This document shows positions 7,738-15,470 of a stretch of 64,000 bases of DNA, in pieces; the first letter of the stretch is position 1; each line of letters starts with the position of its first letter. The position numbers were made by a program, and so were the translations under genes. A model generated the notes under the pieces. It searched no databases. It was not told the DNA's origin and worked only from the letters and a program-made list of their open reading frames with translations. The DNA is from a virus. The DNA lies in IMG/VR virus record IMGVR_UViG_3300020442_003949, positions 1 through 64,000 of that record; one strand, 5' to 3'.

Positions 7738-8368
7738 TATTTTATCATCAGATTTTGCAAACCTTGGAAAAGAAATTACTAATGTAACTGAAGCTGGTGC
7801 CGATTGGATTCATATAGATGTAATGGATGGTCATTTTGTTCCTAATATAACTATAGGTCCTAGTGTAGTAAAAGCAATACGCCCTTACAGTAATATTCCT
7901 TTTGATGTTCATTTGATGATAGAACCTTATGAAAATTATATCAGCTTGTTTGCAGATGCAGGTGCAGACCATATTACTATACACGCCGAAGCAGGACCTC
8001 ATCTACATAGAGCTTTACAAAATATTAAATCTCTTGGCAAAAGAGCTGGAGTAAGCTTAAATCCGTCTACGTCTGAAACAGTATTAGAATATATTTTAGA
8101 TGACGTAGATATTATTTTAGTAATGTCAGTTAATCCAGGGTTTGGAGGACAAAGTTTTATCCATTCACAACTAAACAAGATTAAGAAAATAAAAAATATG
8201 ATCGGCGAATTACCGATAGATATTGTTGTAGACGGCGGTGTAACTAAAGATAATATAAGCGTAGTGAAAGCTGCCGGAGCTTCTGTAGCAGTAGCCGGAA
8301 GCTCCGTATTCACAAGTCATAGCAAAGAAATCTACAAAAAAAATATTTTATCACTAAAATCCTCTTGA
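7721..8368 (+). CDS. rpe: Ribulose-phosphate 3-epimerase (Rpe)
   Basis: This 215-residue TIM-barrel enzyme interconverts D-ribulose 5-phosphate and D-xylulose 5-phosphate in the pentose phosphate pathway. Family signatures are complete: [30 protein letters not shown] with the metal-binding His and catalytic Asp, [15 protein letters not shown] and VVDGGV near the phosphate site. Length is normal for the family. The gene starts inside the preceding small ORF and is followed at once by a promoter for the moxR gene. As a phage metabolic gene it would help supply pentose phosphate for nucleotide synthesis (inference). Identity is firm. Confidence 0.93.
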   Translation: MKIAPSILSSDFANLGKEITNVTEAGADWIHIDVMDGHFVPNITIGPSVVKAIRPYSNIPFDVHLMIEPYENYISLFADAGADHITIHAEAGPHLHRALQNIKSLGKRAGVSLNPSTSETVLEYILDDVDIILVMSVNPGFGGQSFIHSQLNKIKKIKNMIGELPIDIVVDGGVTKDNISVVKAAGASVAVAGSSVFTSHSKEIYKKNILSLKSS

Positions 8369-8392
8369 CCTTTTCTGCACAACTGCTATACT
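8365..8392 (+). promoter_or_regulatory. Sigma70-type promoter for the MoxR ATPase gene
   Basis: TTGACC (8365-8370) and TATACT (8387-8392) are separated by 16 bp. They overlap the rpe stop and lie 56 bp upstream of the moxR start. The leader carries a clear AGGAG ribosome site just before the ATG at 8449. Confidence 0.75.
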
Positions 8393-8448
8393 ATTATTAT
8401 GTTGCGTAACAGAACGCAGCGCATTTTAACCCTACCAGGAGATACTAA

Positions 8449-9528
8449 ATGGATACTGCACGAACACTTTCCCCAAACAAAGCCAAGTCACGTATTTCAC
8501 ATGCTATCACTAAGAAGCGTCCAGTATTCATTTGGGGGCCTCCAGGCATTGGCAAAAGTGACATTGTTCATCAGATCGGTGATGCACTTGATGCTCACGT
8601 AATTGATGTCCGGTTGAGCTTGTGGGAGCCAACTGACATTAAAGGCATTCCTTATTACTCTGCAGAAGACAACAAGATGAGCTGGGCTCCTCCAGTCGAG
8701 TTGCCTGACGCTGCTATGGCTTCACAACACAAGGCTATCATCTTGTTCTTAGATGAGATGAATTCTGCTGCACCTGCTGTACAGGCTGCTGCATATCAGC
8801 TTATCCTTAATCGTCGTGTAGGCGCTTACGAACTGCCTGACAACGTTTATATTGTTGCTGCAGGTAACAGAGAAACTGATAAGGGTGTCACTTATCGCAT
8901 GCCTGCTCCGCTTGCTAATCGCTTTGTTCACTTAGAACTTGCTGTCAACTTCGACGACTGGTTTAACTGGGCTGTTGACAACAAAATTCACAAAGATGTT
9001 GTAGGCTTCCTGCAGTTTGCTAAACGTGATTTGTATGACTTCGATCCGAAGAGTCCTAATCGTTCATTTGCTACTCCTCGCAGTTGGAGCTTTGTAAGTG
9101 AATTGCTCGAAGATAATCTCGACGACGAAACTACAACTGATCTAGTGTCAGGTTGTGTCGGCGAGGGTCTTGCAATTAAATTTGTTGCACATCGCAAAGT
9201 TGCTGCAAGCATGCCTAACCCAACTGACATCCTTGAAGGTAAGATCAAAGAGATCAAATCAAAAGAGATTTCTGCAATGTATTCACTTACTGTTTCATTG
9301 TGCTACGAATTAAAAGAGGCATGTGACAAAGGTGACAAGAAATTCGACTCTAAAGTTGACAAGTTTTTACGTTTTATGATGGATAATTTTGAGACTGAAC
9401 TTGTTGTTATGGGTGTGAAGCTTGCACTTACACAATATCAGCTTCCAATTGATCCAGACGAAATTGAGTGCTTTGACGAATTCCACGAGCGTTTCGGACG
9501 TTACATTACAAAAGCTCAACAAGCTTAA
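8449..9528 (+). CDS. MoxR-type AAA+ ATPase
   Basis: This is a 359-residue AAA+ protein. It has Walker A at residues 30-37 (GPPGIGKS), Walker B around 98-103 (ILFLDE) and a sensor region IVAAGNRETDKG near 133-144. RMPAPLANRF is the typical MoxR arginine-finger segment. MoxR ATPases usually work with a von Willebrand factor A protein to remodel or load metal into target complexes, and the VWA/metallopeptidase gene follows at 9621. The gene has its own strong promoter and terminator and is visibly less AT-rich than the surrounding small ORFs, which could mean later acquisition or selection for high expression. The role in the phage is unknown. Confidence 0.88.
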   Translation: MDTARTLSPNKAKSRISHAITKKRPVFIWGPPGIGKSDIVHQIGDALDAHVIDVRLSLWEPTDIKGIPYYSAEDNKMSWAPPVELPDAAMASQHKAIILFLDEMNSAAPAVQAAAYQLILNRRVGAYELPDNVYIVAAGNRETDKGVTYRMPAPLANRFVHLELAVNFDDWFNWAVDNKIHKDVVGFLQFAKRDLYDFDPKSPNRSFATPRSWSFVSELLEDNLDDETTTDLVSGCVGEGLAIKFVAHRKVAASMPNPTDILEGKIKEIKSKEISAMYSLTVSLCYELKEACDKGDKKFDSKVDKFLRFMMDNFETELVVMGVKLALTQYQLPIDPDEIECFDEFHERFGRYITKAQQA

Positions 9529-9535
9529 TCCTACC

Positions 9536-9560
9536 GGGCGCCAAGTGCGCCCAATTTTTT
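9536..9560 (+). terminator. Rho-independent terminator after the MoxR gene
   Basis: A 6-bp GC-only stem GGGCGC/GCGCCC encloses a 5-nt loop CAAGT and is followed by AA and six T residues. It begins 8 bp after the stop codon, directly before the next promoter. Confidence 0.88.
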
Positions 9561-9562
9561 CC

Positions 9563-9591
9563 TTGACTTCCTGCCCGCATTCTCATATAAT
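9563..9591 (+). promoter_or_regulatory. Strong sigma70-type promoter for the VWA/metallopeptidase gene
   Basis: TTGACT (9563-9568) and a perfect TATAAT (9586-9591) are separated by the optimal 17 bp. A strong AGGAG site precedes the ATG at 9621. Together with the terminator just upstream this makes the MoxR and VWA genes separate transcription units. Confidence 0.85.
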
Positions 9592-9620
9592 ATAAGTATA
9601 ATTACAACATAGGAGACTTT

Positions 9621-10916
9621 ATGACAGTTGACACTAAAGAATTCAAGCCAAAAGATTTATCCCCAGAAGAACTTGCTAAGATGAGCAAAGAGGTTGAGGA
9701 TAAGATTATTGTTGCTCGTGTAGGTCTTTTGCTGCGCCATCCATTCTTCGGCAATATGGCAACTCGTCTAAAAATCGAATCCTGCGATAAATGGTGTCCT
9801 ACTGCTGCAACAGATGGCAGACATCTCTACTACAATACACAATTCTTTAATCAGCTCACAGAAAAACAGATCGAGTTTGTAATTGCACATGAGATTTTAC
9901 ATTGTGTATATGATCACATGAGTCGCAGAGATAACAGAAATCCTATGCTGTACAACGTTGCCTGTGACTATCTTGTAAACAACTTACTATTACGTGAACG
10001 CATTGGAGAAAAGGTGACACAAATTCCTATCTTCCAAGATTACAAATATGACGGCTGGACTAGTGAAGAAGTTTATGACGAATTAAAGAAAAAATCTGAT
10101 GAAGAAGGTGAAGAATTTCTTAAAGAGCTAGGCGATCTACTCGACGAACATATGGACTGGTCAGATGATAGTGACCAAGGACAAGGACAAGGACAAGGCG
10201 AAGAAGATAGTGAAAACGGAGAAGGCAGACCTCGCAAACTATCAGCAGACGAAATTAAAGCAATCAAAGATGAAATAAAAGAGGGCATGTTACAGGCTGC
10301 CCAAGCTGCAGGTGCGGGTAATGTTCCAGGCGAAATTACCCGCATGATACAGGAACTTACTGAACCTAAGATGAACTGGCGTGAGATCATCCAAACGCAA
10401 ATCCAGTCTACTATACGCAATGACTATACCTTTGCTCGTCCTAGTAGGAAAGGTTGGCACACTGGTGCAGTATTACCAGGTATGAACTTCGAAGATACAA
10501 TTGATGTGTGTGTTGCACTTGACATGAGCGGCTCTATCAGTGGAGATCAAGCACGTGATATGCTTAGTGAGCTACAAGGTATCATGCAACAATATAAAGA
10601 TTATAGAATTAAAGTTTGGTGCTTTGATACTCAAGTTTACAACGAACAAGATTTTTCCTCTGATAACGGGGATGATGTAAATACATACGAACCTAAAGGC
10701 GGTGGCGGTACAGATTTTATGTGTAATTGGGATTATATGAAACAAAATAATATTGAACCTAAAAAGTTCATTATGTTTACAGACGGATATCCTTGGGATA
10801 GCTGGGGAGACGAAGACTATTGTGATACGATTTTTATGATACACGATTATCACGATAAAAACTTTGAAGCACCTTTTGGACTTACAACACATTATGACAA
10901 CACCGTTGAAAATTAA
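9621..10916 (+). CDS. VWA-domain protein with N-terminal putative metallopeptidase domain
   Basis: This is a 431-residue two-domain protein. The N-terminal part carries a zinc-peptidase-like HEILH at 90-94 (FVIAHEILHCVYDHM). A linker near 180-205 is low complexity, with repeated GQ from a DNA run of GGACAA units, followed by acidic residues. The C-terminal part is a VWA-like domain with the MIDAS start DMSGS at 301-305 and later GGGGTDF and FTDGYP. Bacterial proteins of this two-domain type (DUF2201-like) are commonly encoded beside MoxR ATPases, as here. The pair may act as a chaperone or metal-insertion machine. The true target and whether the peptidase site is active are unknown. Confidence 0.85.
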   Translation: MTVDTKEFKPKDLSPEELAKMSKEVEDKIIVARVGLLLRHPFFGNMATRLKIESCDKWCPTAATDGRHLYYNTQFFNQLTEKQIEFVIAHEILHCVYDHMSRRDNRNPMLYNVACDYLVNNLLLRERIGEKVTQIPIFQDYKYDGWTSEEVYDELKKKSDEEGEEFLKELGDLLDEHMDWSDDSDQGQGQGQGEEDSENGEGRPRKLSADEIKAIKDEIKEGMLQAAQAAGAGNVPGEITRMIQELTEPKMNWREIIQTQIQSTIRNDYTFARPSRKGWHTGAVLPGMNFEDTIDVCVALDMSGSISGDQARDMLSELQGIMQQYKDYRIKVWCFDTQVYNEQDFSSDNGDDVNTYEPKGGGGTDFMCNWDYMKQNNIEPKKFIMFTDGYPWDSWGDEDYCDTIFMIHDYHDKNFEAPFGLTTHYDNTVEN

Positions 10917-11184
10917 AAAGCCTAACCATTTAGATTTTTGGAATATACGTCAACCACAATCTGCACCTCCGCATTTTGATTATATAAATATTCCATTACA
11001 ATATAATTTGCAAGAAACTATTACAAGATGGATACAATTACATTTAAAAGGTAGATTCTATGTAGGTAAAGTGTGTGGCCTTGATAAGGAAAAAAAGATT
11101 ACAGAATATTTACATATTGGTTTCGAAGATGCAAAAGAGTTGTCCTATTTCACTTTAGCATGTCCACATTTAAAATATAATTAA
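10894..11184 (+). CDS. Hypothetical phage-type protein (96 aa)
   Basis: The ATG at 10894 is preferred; a TTG 30 bp upstream lies well inside the previous gene. The gene overlaps the VWA gene by 23 bp. The short protein has an N-terminal PLKIKKPNHLDFWN, a central TRWIQLHLKGRFYVGKVCGL, and a C-terminal HIGFEDAKELSYFTLACPHLKYN. The last stretch looks like a conserved C-terminus of small proteins in marine T4-like phages (from memory). Function unknown. Confidence 0.65.
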   Translation: MTTPLKIKKPNHLDFWNIRQPQSAPPHFDYINIPLQYNLQETITRWIQLHLKGRFYVGKVCGLDKEKKITEYLHIGFEDAKELSYFTLACPHLKYN

Positions 11185-11203
11185 ATAAATAAAAGGAGAA
11201 AAA

Positions 11204-11431
11204 ATGTCAGAAGAACAACAACAAGAAGTAAACAATGAAACTGCTGAAAAAAATATCGAACTTACTGTAAACGATCTCAATGCTTTGAAGCAAATTATTG
11301 ACATTGCTAGCGGTCGTGGCGCATTCAAACCAAATGAAATGGTTGTAATTGGAACAACTTATACCAAATTAGAAAATTTCTTAAATGCTGTTGCTGCACA
11401 ACAACAAGCTGCTGGTGCTAAAGATGCTTAA
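11204..11431 (+). CDS. Small conserved phage-type protein (75 aa)
   Basis: A strong AAAGGAG ribosome site precedes the ATG. The protein starts acidic and glutamine-rich, has a helical core LTVNDLNALKQIIDIASGRGAFKPNEMVVIG, and ends with an Ala/Gln-rich tail AVAAQQQAAGAKDA. No function is known to me. The good ribosome site suggests abundant expression. It overlaps the next gene by 8 bp. Confidence 0.7.
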   Translation: MSEEQQQEVNNETAEKNIELTVNDLNALKQIIDIASGRGAFKPNEMVVIGTTYTKLENFLNAVAAQQQAAGAKDA

Positions 11432-12035
11432 ACATATTGGTAGATTAAAAAGAAATCAAAGGAAAGTAATTGTTGCGTATAGAACACTTCCAGGTGATGC
11501 TAAATCGTGTGTGGTTGTAACTACGGAAAATTTAGAAGCTGCTGATCATGACAGTTTAATCAAATTAGTAGAATCAAATGCAGGACAATCAAGTTATGAA
11601 TTTGCTACAGTGATGGCAAGAGCTACATTATCAGATGGTAGTAATATGCTTGCACGATTTCACACCACTGGTAAGATGGTAAAATTTCCTACATCTGAAA
11701 TTGAAATGACACCAGACACTACTTCTACTGTAATGTTAGATGAGCTTAATAATGTAATTGCCACTCAAAAAGGTGTTACAATAGAAGATCTTGCAATAAC
11801 TCCGGAGAACGAAGAACCAAAGACTAAAAGAAATGTACAACCTACTGCTACTAATGTAGAAGAACCTATAGTAGAAGCTGCAAATCCTAATGATGTTTTA
11901 TCAGACGAACAACTTGCCGCTAGTTATAGATCACAAGCAGACGGCTTGTTTAAAGAAGCAAAAAGATTACGTGAAGAAGCAGAAAAATTACATCCTACAA
12001 AAAAGAAATCAGTAAAAAAAAGTGGAAACGATTAA
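11424..12035 (+). CDS. Conserved phage-type protein (203 aa)
   Basis: The ATG at 11424 overlaps the previous stop (ATGCTTAA) and is chosen over an earlier in-frame start inside that gene. Residues ~1-115 look globular (RKVIVAYRTLPGDAKSCVVV, LVESNAGQSSYEFATVMARA, MLARFHTTGKMVKFPT). The rest is an acidic, probably disordered linker followed by a charged helix (LFKEAKRLREEAEKL) and a lysine-rich tail KKKSVKKSGND. This resembles proteins kept next to structural genes in marine T4-like phages, but the role is unknown. Confidence 0.7.
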   Translation: MLKHIGRLKRNQRKVIVAYRTLPGDAKSCVVVTTENLEAADHDSLIKLVESNAGQSSYEFATVMARATLSDGSNMLARFHTTGKMVKFPTSEIEMTPDTTSTVMLDELNNVIATQKGVTIEDLAITPENEEPKTKRNVQPTATNVEEPIVEAANPNDVLSDEQLAASYRSQADGLFKEAKRLREEAEKLHPTKKKSVKKSGND

Positions 12036-12318
12036 TCAACAGGATGATCAGTGGCCTAAAATTTTTGAGGAGCTAGAGCTTACAAGCGTACCTATTAAGT
12101 ATCTACATTCAGTAAGAATAACTTTTGCAGACGGAAAAGTATGGGATATAGATATTAAAAAAAGCAAGACACGCAATACAAGTGTTGAAGAATCTTTACA
12201 AACACTTTTCGATGAATATGAAGATACTATTGAAAATATAGACTTTAGATTAGATATGGAAAAGATAAAAAAAGATATACAAAAACGAACTGCAAAATTT
12301 TTAAAAAAAGGAAAATAA
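12022..12318 (+). CDS. Conserved phage-type protein (98 aa)
   Basis: The likely start is the GTG at 12022, overlapping the previous gene by 14 bp. The central part SVRITFADGKVWDIDIKKS is a short beta hairpin, followed by helices with DEYEDTIENIDFRLDMEKIKKDIQKRTAKFLKKGK. It is the last gene before a T4-type late promoter and the fibre gene. Function unknown. Confidence 0.65.
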   Translation: METINQQDDQWPKIFEELELTSVPIKYLHSVRITFADGKVWDIDIKKSKTRNTSVEESLQTLFDEYEDTIENIDFRLDMEKIKKDIQKRTAKFLKKGK

Positions 12319-12329
12319 TGATTATTTTA

Positions 12330-12337
12330 TATAAATA
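12330..12337 (+). promoter_or_regulatory. T4-type late promoter box
   Basis: A perfect TATAAATA lies 12 bp after the previous stop and 34 bp before the fibre gene start at 12371. AGGAG occurs shortly before the ATG. In T4 this octamer is the only conserved element of late promoters. The same box occurs at 45000 and 45988 on the other strand. Confidence 0.75.
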
Positions 12338-12370
12338 TATAAAGCATAAATCATTAGGAGCAAGATAAAA

Positions 12371-13831
12371 ATGGCACTACGTTTACGAAGAGGAACAGAT
12401 TTAGAAAGAATAGGTGTAGTCTTTGCAGAGGGAGAATTAGTTTATTCAACTGATACAAAAAGGCTGTTTATTGGTGACGGTGTAACAGCTGGAGGAATAC
12501 CTGTATCAGATTTAATTTCTGATATGTCTCCACAACTAGGTGCTTCGTTAGATTTAAACACATATGACATTGTAGGCTTTGGCAACATAAATGTAAATGG
12601 AGATATAACAGCCTCAGGCACACTAACTGTACCAAACATTATTACTGATGTACAAGGTAGTATTTTTGGAGACGACTCGTCTCCGTTAGTAGACGGTGCA
12701 AATAACAAAATAATTTTAGACAATAATTCAATTACAGACTTATCAGATGTAAACACAACTGGTGTACAAGTAGGAGATGTTCTTAAATGGGACGGTGCTA
12801 CTTGGGTTACTGGTCAAGATTCAGCAGAACTTGCGCTAACAGACCTAACAGATGTCATTACAGGTATTAACGTAGTAGGAGATTTTCTTAAATGGGACGG
12901 TGCTACTTGGATTGCTTCTGCTAGTGAAATATCTGACCTATCAGATGTAGACACAACTGGGTTACAAGTAGGAGATATTCTTAAATGGGACGGTGCAAAT
13001 TGGGTTGCTAATCCAGATGAAGGACAGCTTGAATTAGCAGACTTAACAGATGTGCTTGTAGGTGGTTTACAAGTAGGTGATATTTTAAGTTGGGATGGAG
13101 TTAATTGGACTCCTACGGCAGGTCCAGGTGATATTCTTGAAACTGATATACAAGGTTCTGTTTATGGTCTTGATAGTAGCATAATTGTAGATGCGGCTAC
13201 AGGTTCATTCATAGGTAATTTCACTGGCGCTGTCACTGGCGATATTAATGCATTAAATGTTAATGCTACGAACCTATATGTTACCAGTATTTACGATCAA
13301 CCTACTTTCTATAGTGATACAGTAGGATTTAATAACATAGCGACTTTTGTAAAAGAAACAGAAGTTGATGATACCGTAAATCGTGCAAACATAACTCTTG
13401 TAAGAAAATCTACAACGCTGGACTTATCATCGAGTATAGAGCCTAATGCTACTATTTTATTTGCGACAGACGATACTAATGGATTTACCTATAAAGGTGT
13501 AATTGGTGTTCATAACGACCTTATGACTTTTGCTGTTAATTCAACAGGAAATTTTTCAGACAATAACCAAATTTTTTTAGTTGATACTGGATACTTCGGT
13601 ATAGGAACAAAAACTCCAACAGAAAAATTACAAGTTGAAGGGAATACAAAAATCTCAGGATTTGTACAATTTGGAAGTTACACAACAGCAGAAAGAGATG
13701 ATTTAACAACTACAAACACGCCACAATACGCAACAAATTGGGGAATGGTAATATATAATACTGACACTAATAAATTCCAAGGTTGGCAAAACACCGGAGG
13801 AACTACTCCAGAATGGGTAGATTTGAGTTAA
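12371..13831 (+). CDS. Repeat-containing tail fibre protein
   Basis: This is a 486-residue virion fibre protein. The N-terminus LRLRRGTDLERIGVVFAEGELVYSTDTKRLFIGDG is the motif found at the start of many phage fibre and tropism proteins. Residues ~122-248 hold four copies of a ~35-40-residue unit of the form LxDVxTxGLQVGDILKWDGANWVA. A beta-rich shaft follows. Near the C-terminus GYFGIGTKTPTEKLQVEGN and NWGMVIYNTDTNKFQGWQNTGGTTPEWVDLS resemble chaperone-independent fibre tips. It is preceded by a late promoter. Its stop overlaps that of the convergent desaturase gene. Fibre role is well supported, receptor unknown. Confidence 0.85.
   Translation: MALRLRRGTDLERIGVVFAEGELVYSTDTKRLFIGDGVTAGGIPVSDLISDMSPQLGASLDLNTYDIVGFGNINVNGDITASGTLTVPNIITDVQGSIFGDDSSPLVDGANNKIILDNNSITDLSDVNTTGVQVGDVLKWDGATWVTGQDSAELALTDLTDVITGINVVGDFLKWDGATWIASASEISDLSDVDTTGLQVGDILKWDGANWVANPDEGQLELADLTDVLVGGLQVGDILSWDGVNWTPTAGPGDILETDIQGSVYGLDSSIIVDAATGSFIGNFTGAVTGDINALNVNATNLYVTSIYDQPTFYSDTVGFNNIATFVKETEVDDTVNRANITLVRKSTTLDLSSSIEPNATILFATDDTNGFTYKGVIGVHNDLMTFAVNSTGNFSDNNQIFLVDTGYFGIGTKTPTEKLQVEGNTKISGFVQFGSYTTAERDDLTTTNTPQYATNWGMVIYNTDTNKFQGWQNTGGTTPEWVDLS
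12738..13112 (+). repeat. Four tandem imperfect repeats inside the fibre gene
   Basis: Four copies of about 70-75 bp, starting near 12738, 12840, 12937 and 13040, encode the unit with GLQVGDILKWDG. The middle part CTTAAATGGGACGGTGC is identical in the first three copies. The fourth has drifted (TTAAGTTGGGATGGAGT). Such repeats may allow copy-number change by recombination. Confidence 0.8.
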
Positions 13832-14628
13832 TAATTATATTTAACTTCTTTACCACGAACAATATATTTTATTATATAGTAAAGAGGATCAAAATCCTTT
13901 AAACTTTTTTCAATAGATACGGTAGCTTTGTGAGGCTGAGCATGATGATTGTTATGCATTTCTTCGCCGAGTAATAATGGTTTGAGCCAAGGTATATTCC
14001 ACGACTTATCGATCGTTTCAATTCTTCTTTCTCCACCTACCATTTTAGCATACTTTGGCGTATGAACTAACGCTATTAATATGGCGTTTACGTGAAATTG
14101 CATTATCGCAGGAATGGCATACAAATATACAAATAAAATTGGATCGATTATTATTAATGTGATTACATAAACTAAAATAATTCCAAAATAATAATTATGG
14201 AAAAATCTGTTTATAGGATCTTTTAGAAGTTGAATATACTTTTTTGCTCCAAACACTAACTTTGTCTCATCATATACGCCCCACCAAGTTTTAAAAAATC
14301 TGTCTTTTGGATTATGCGGATCTTTATCAGTATCTGCGTTTGCGTGATGCTTTAAATGCATTAGAATATAGCCAACAGTTGAACCTGTAGAGCTTATTGT
14401 AAAGAAAAACGAAAAAATTATTTGCCAAAACTTATTAGTAGAAAATGTGTTATGAACATAATATCTATGAACACCTATACCAGATCCTATTCCGTGCATT
14501 AACCAAAAAGTCAGTAATACCATTAACCAATATGTTGATGTGCTGTAATATATGGCTGGAATGATTGCCAAGTGTAAAAACCATTGTAGGCTTTTTACTT
14601 TTCTGTGTGTGGGTTGTAATATTTTCAA
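13828..14628 (-). CDS. Membrane fatty acid desaturase (acyl-CoA delta-9 type)
   Basis: This is a 266-residue integral membrane di-iron enzyme. The three histidine boxes are present in the family order: H54RYYVH59, H91LKHH95 and H225NNHH229. Hydrophobic segments flank the boxes (residues ~15-55, 68-92 and 150-190). Homologues introduce a cis double bond into acyl chains, using oxygen and an electron donor. The start is a TTG overlapping the stop of the preceding 2OG oxygenase gene, with GGTAAG upstream. It is the last gene of the - strand cassette, and its stop codon overlaps the fibre gene stop from the other strand. It could alter host membrane lipids or a lipid-linked product. Family firm. 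Confidence 0.9.
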   Translation of the reverse strand: MKILQPTHRKVKSLQWFLHLAIIPAIYYSTSTYWLMVLLTFWLMHGIGSGIGVHRYYVHNTFSTNKFWQIIFSFFFTISSTGSTVGYILMHLKHHANADTDKDPHNPKDRFFKTWWGVYDETKLVFGAKKYIQLLKDPINRFFHNYYFGIILVYVITLIIIDPILFVYLYAIPAIMQFHVNAILIALVHTPKYAKMVGGERRIETIDKSWNIPWLKPLLLGEEMHNNHHAQPHKATVSIEKSLKDFDPLYYIIKYIVRGKEVKYNY

Positions 14629-15470
14629 AAAGACTTACCTATTACTTTCTTATTGTCTGTGGTTATTCTGTACAATAGTCTACCACCTAAAGTAGTAGCA
14701 TATCTTTTATGAACAGTTAGCCACTGATTACCTATAATAATATCACCATCATTATATTCATGAATATACATATACTTATTAGATTTATATGTATGATTAT
14801 CTAAATATTCAACCATAGAATCTGATTCTTCTTTTGGAACATCTTTAAATCCAAAAAATTGGAATTTAGGGTAAAACATTCCTTTTAATCCGTTATCAAA
14901 AGTCCGTATAAATTTTTGCCCAGCATTATTTCTATGTGATTTCCATACATTAGATGGAAGATGCTTTGTATATGTGTTTGGTTCAAATCCATATATACCT
15001 AATTTATCTTCTAACCAATCTTTTTTATCATTTGGTAAATCATCATAGGCCAAGCACATATTTAGCCAACCAATCTTACTTCCAGCACTATGCTCAACAG
15101 CATACAACATTACATTAGGTTTTCTCTCTAATTCTGCACTTGGACGATTTGCATGCCAATCTAAATCACTGTCATGTCCAAATAATCCTGTTTGCGATCC
15201 ATCTGGGTTAGTACCAGCACATACTCTTTGAATACCATTCAAACCTGGTATGCCTCTTTGTTGTTGCGTAGTTTCATCTAACAGTTCTAAATCGCCAAAT
15301 CTATTTGCAAATGCAAGAAACTCATCTGCCTCTAATACTTGCCCTCTAATAAAGATAACTAAATGATTTATATATAAATCAGCAAGTAATTTAAAATTAT
15401 CATCATTGAGATTTTTTACATCTATATTAGAAATTTCAATAAAATTGGCAGTCAAGTTTTTTATATCCAT
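14625..15470 (-). CDS. TauD/TfdA-like 2OG dioxygenase with atypical iron site
   Basis: This 281-residue protein has the layout of the TauD family: LVIFIRGQ near residues 37-44, LAFANRFGDLE near 52-62, the metal-site region WHANRPS at 105-111, and a C-terminal GDIIIGNQWLTVHKRYATTLGGRLLYRIT. The proximal site reads H106-x-N108, where TauD enzymes have HxD. The distal His is H254 and the oxoglutarate-binding Arg is R264 or R268. Asn for Asp could change reactivity or abolish iron binding; the codon is AAT. The gene overlaps the previous one by 35 bp and the desaturase by 4 bp. Family well supported, activity uncertain. Confidence 0.78.
   Translation of the reverse strand: MDIKNLTANFIEISNIDVKNLNDDNFKLLADLYINHLVIFIRGQVLEADEFLAFANRFGDLELLDETTQQQRGIPGLNGIQRVCAGTNPDGSQTGLFGHDSDLDWHANRPSAELERKPNVMLYAVEHSAGSKIGWLNMCLAYDDLPNDKKDWLEDKLGIYGFEPNTYTKHLPSNVWKSHRNNAGQKFIRTFDNGLKGMFYPKFQFFGFKDVPKEESDSMVEYLDNHTYKSNKYMYIHEYNDGDIIIGNQWLTVHKRYATTLGGRLLYRITTDNKKVIGKSF

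Noticed and set aside
10983-10990. TATAAATA on the + strand
   Set aside because: It lies inside the coding region of the 96-aa protein (codons for YIN) and more than 200 bp from the next start, so it is probably chance in AT-rich DNA.
14970-15000. GGTTCAAATCC looked like a tRNA T-arm
   Set aside because: It lies inside the TauD-like gene (coding for GFEPN) with no acceptor stem or anticodon arm around it.
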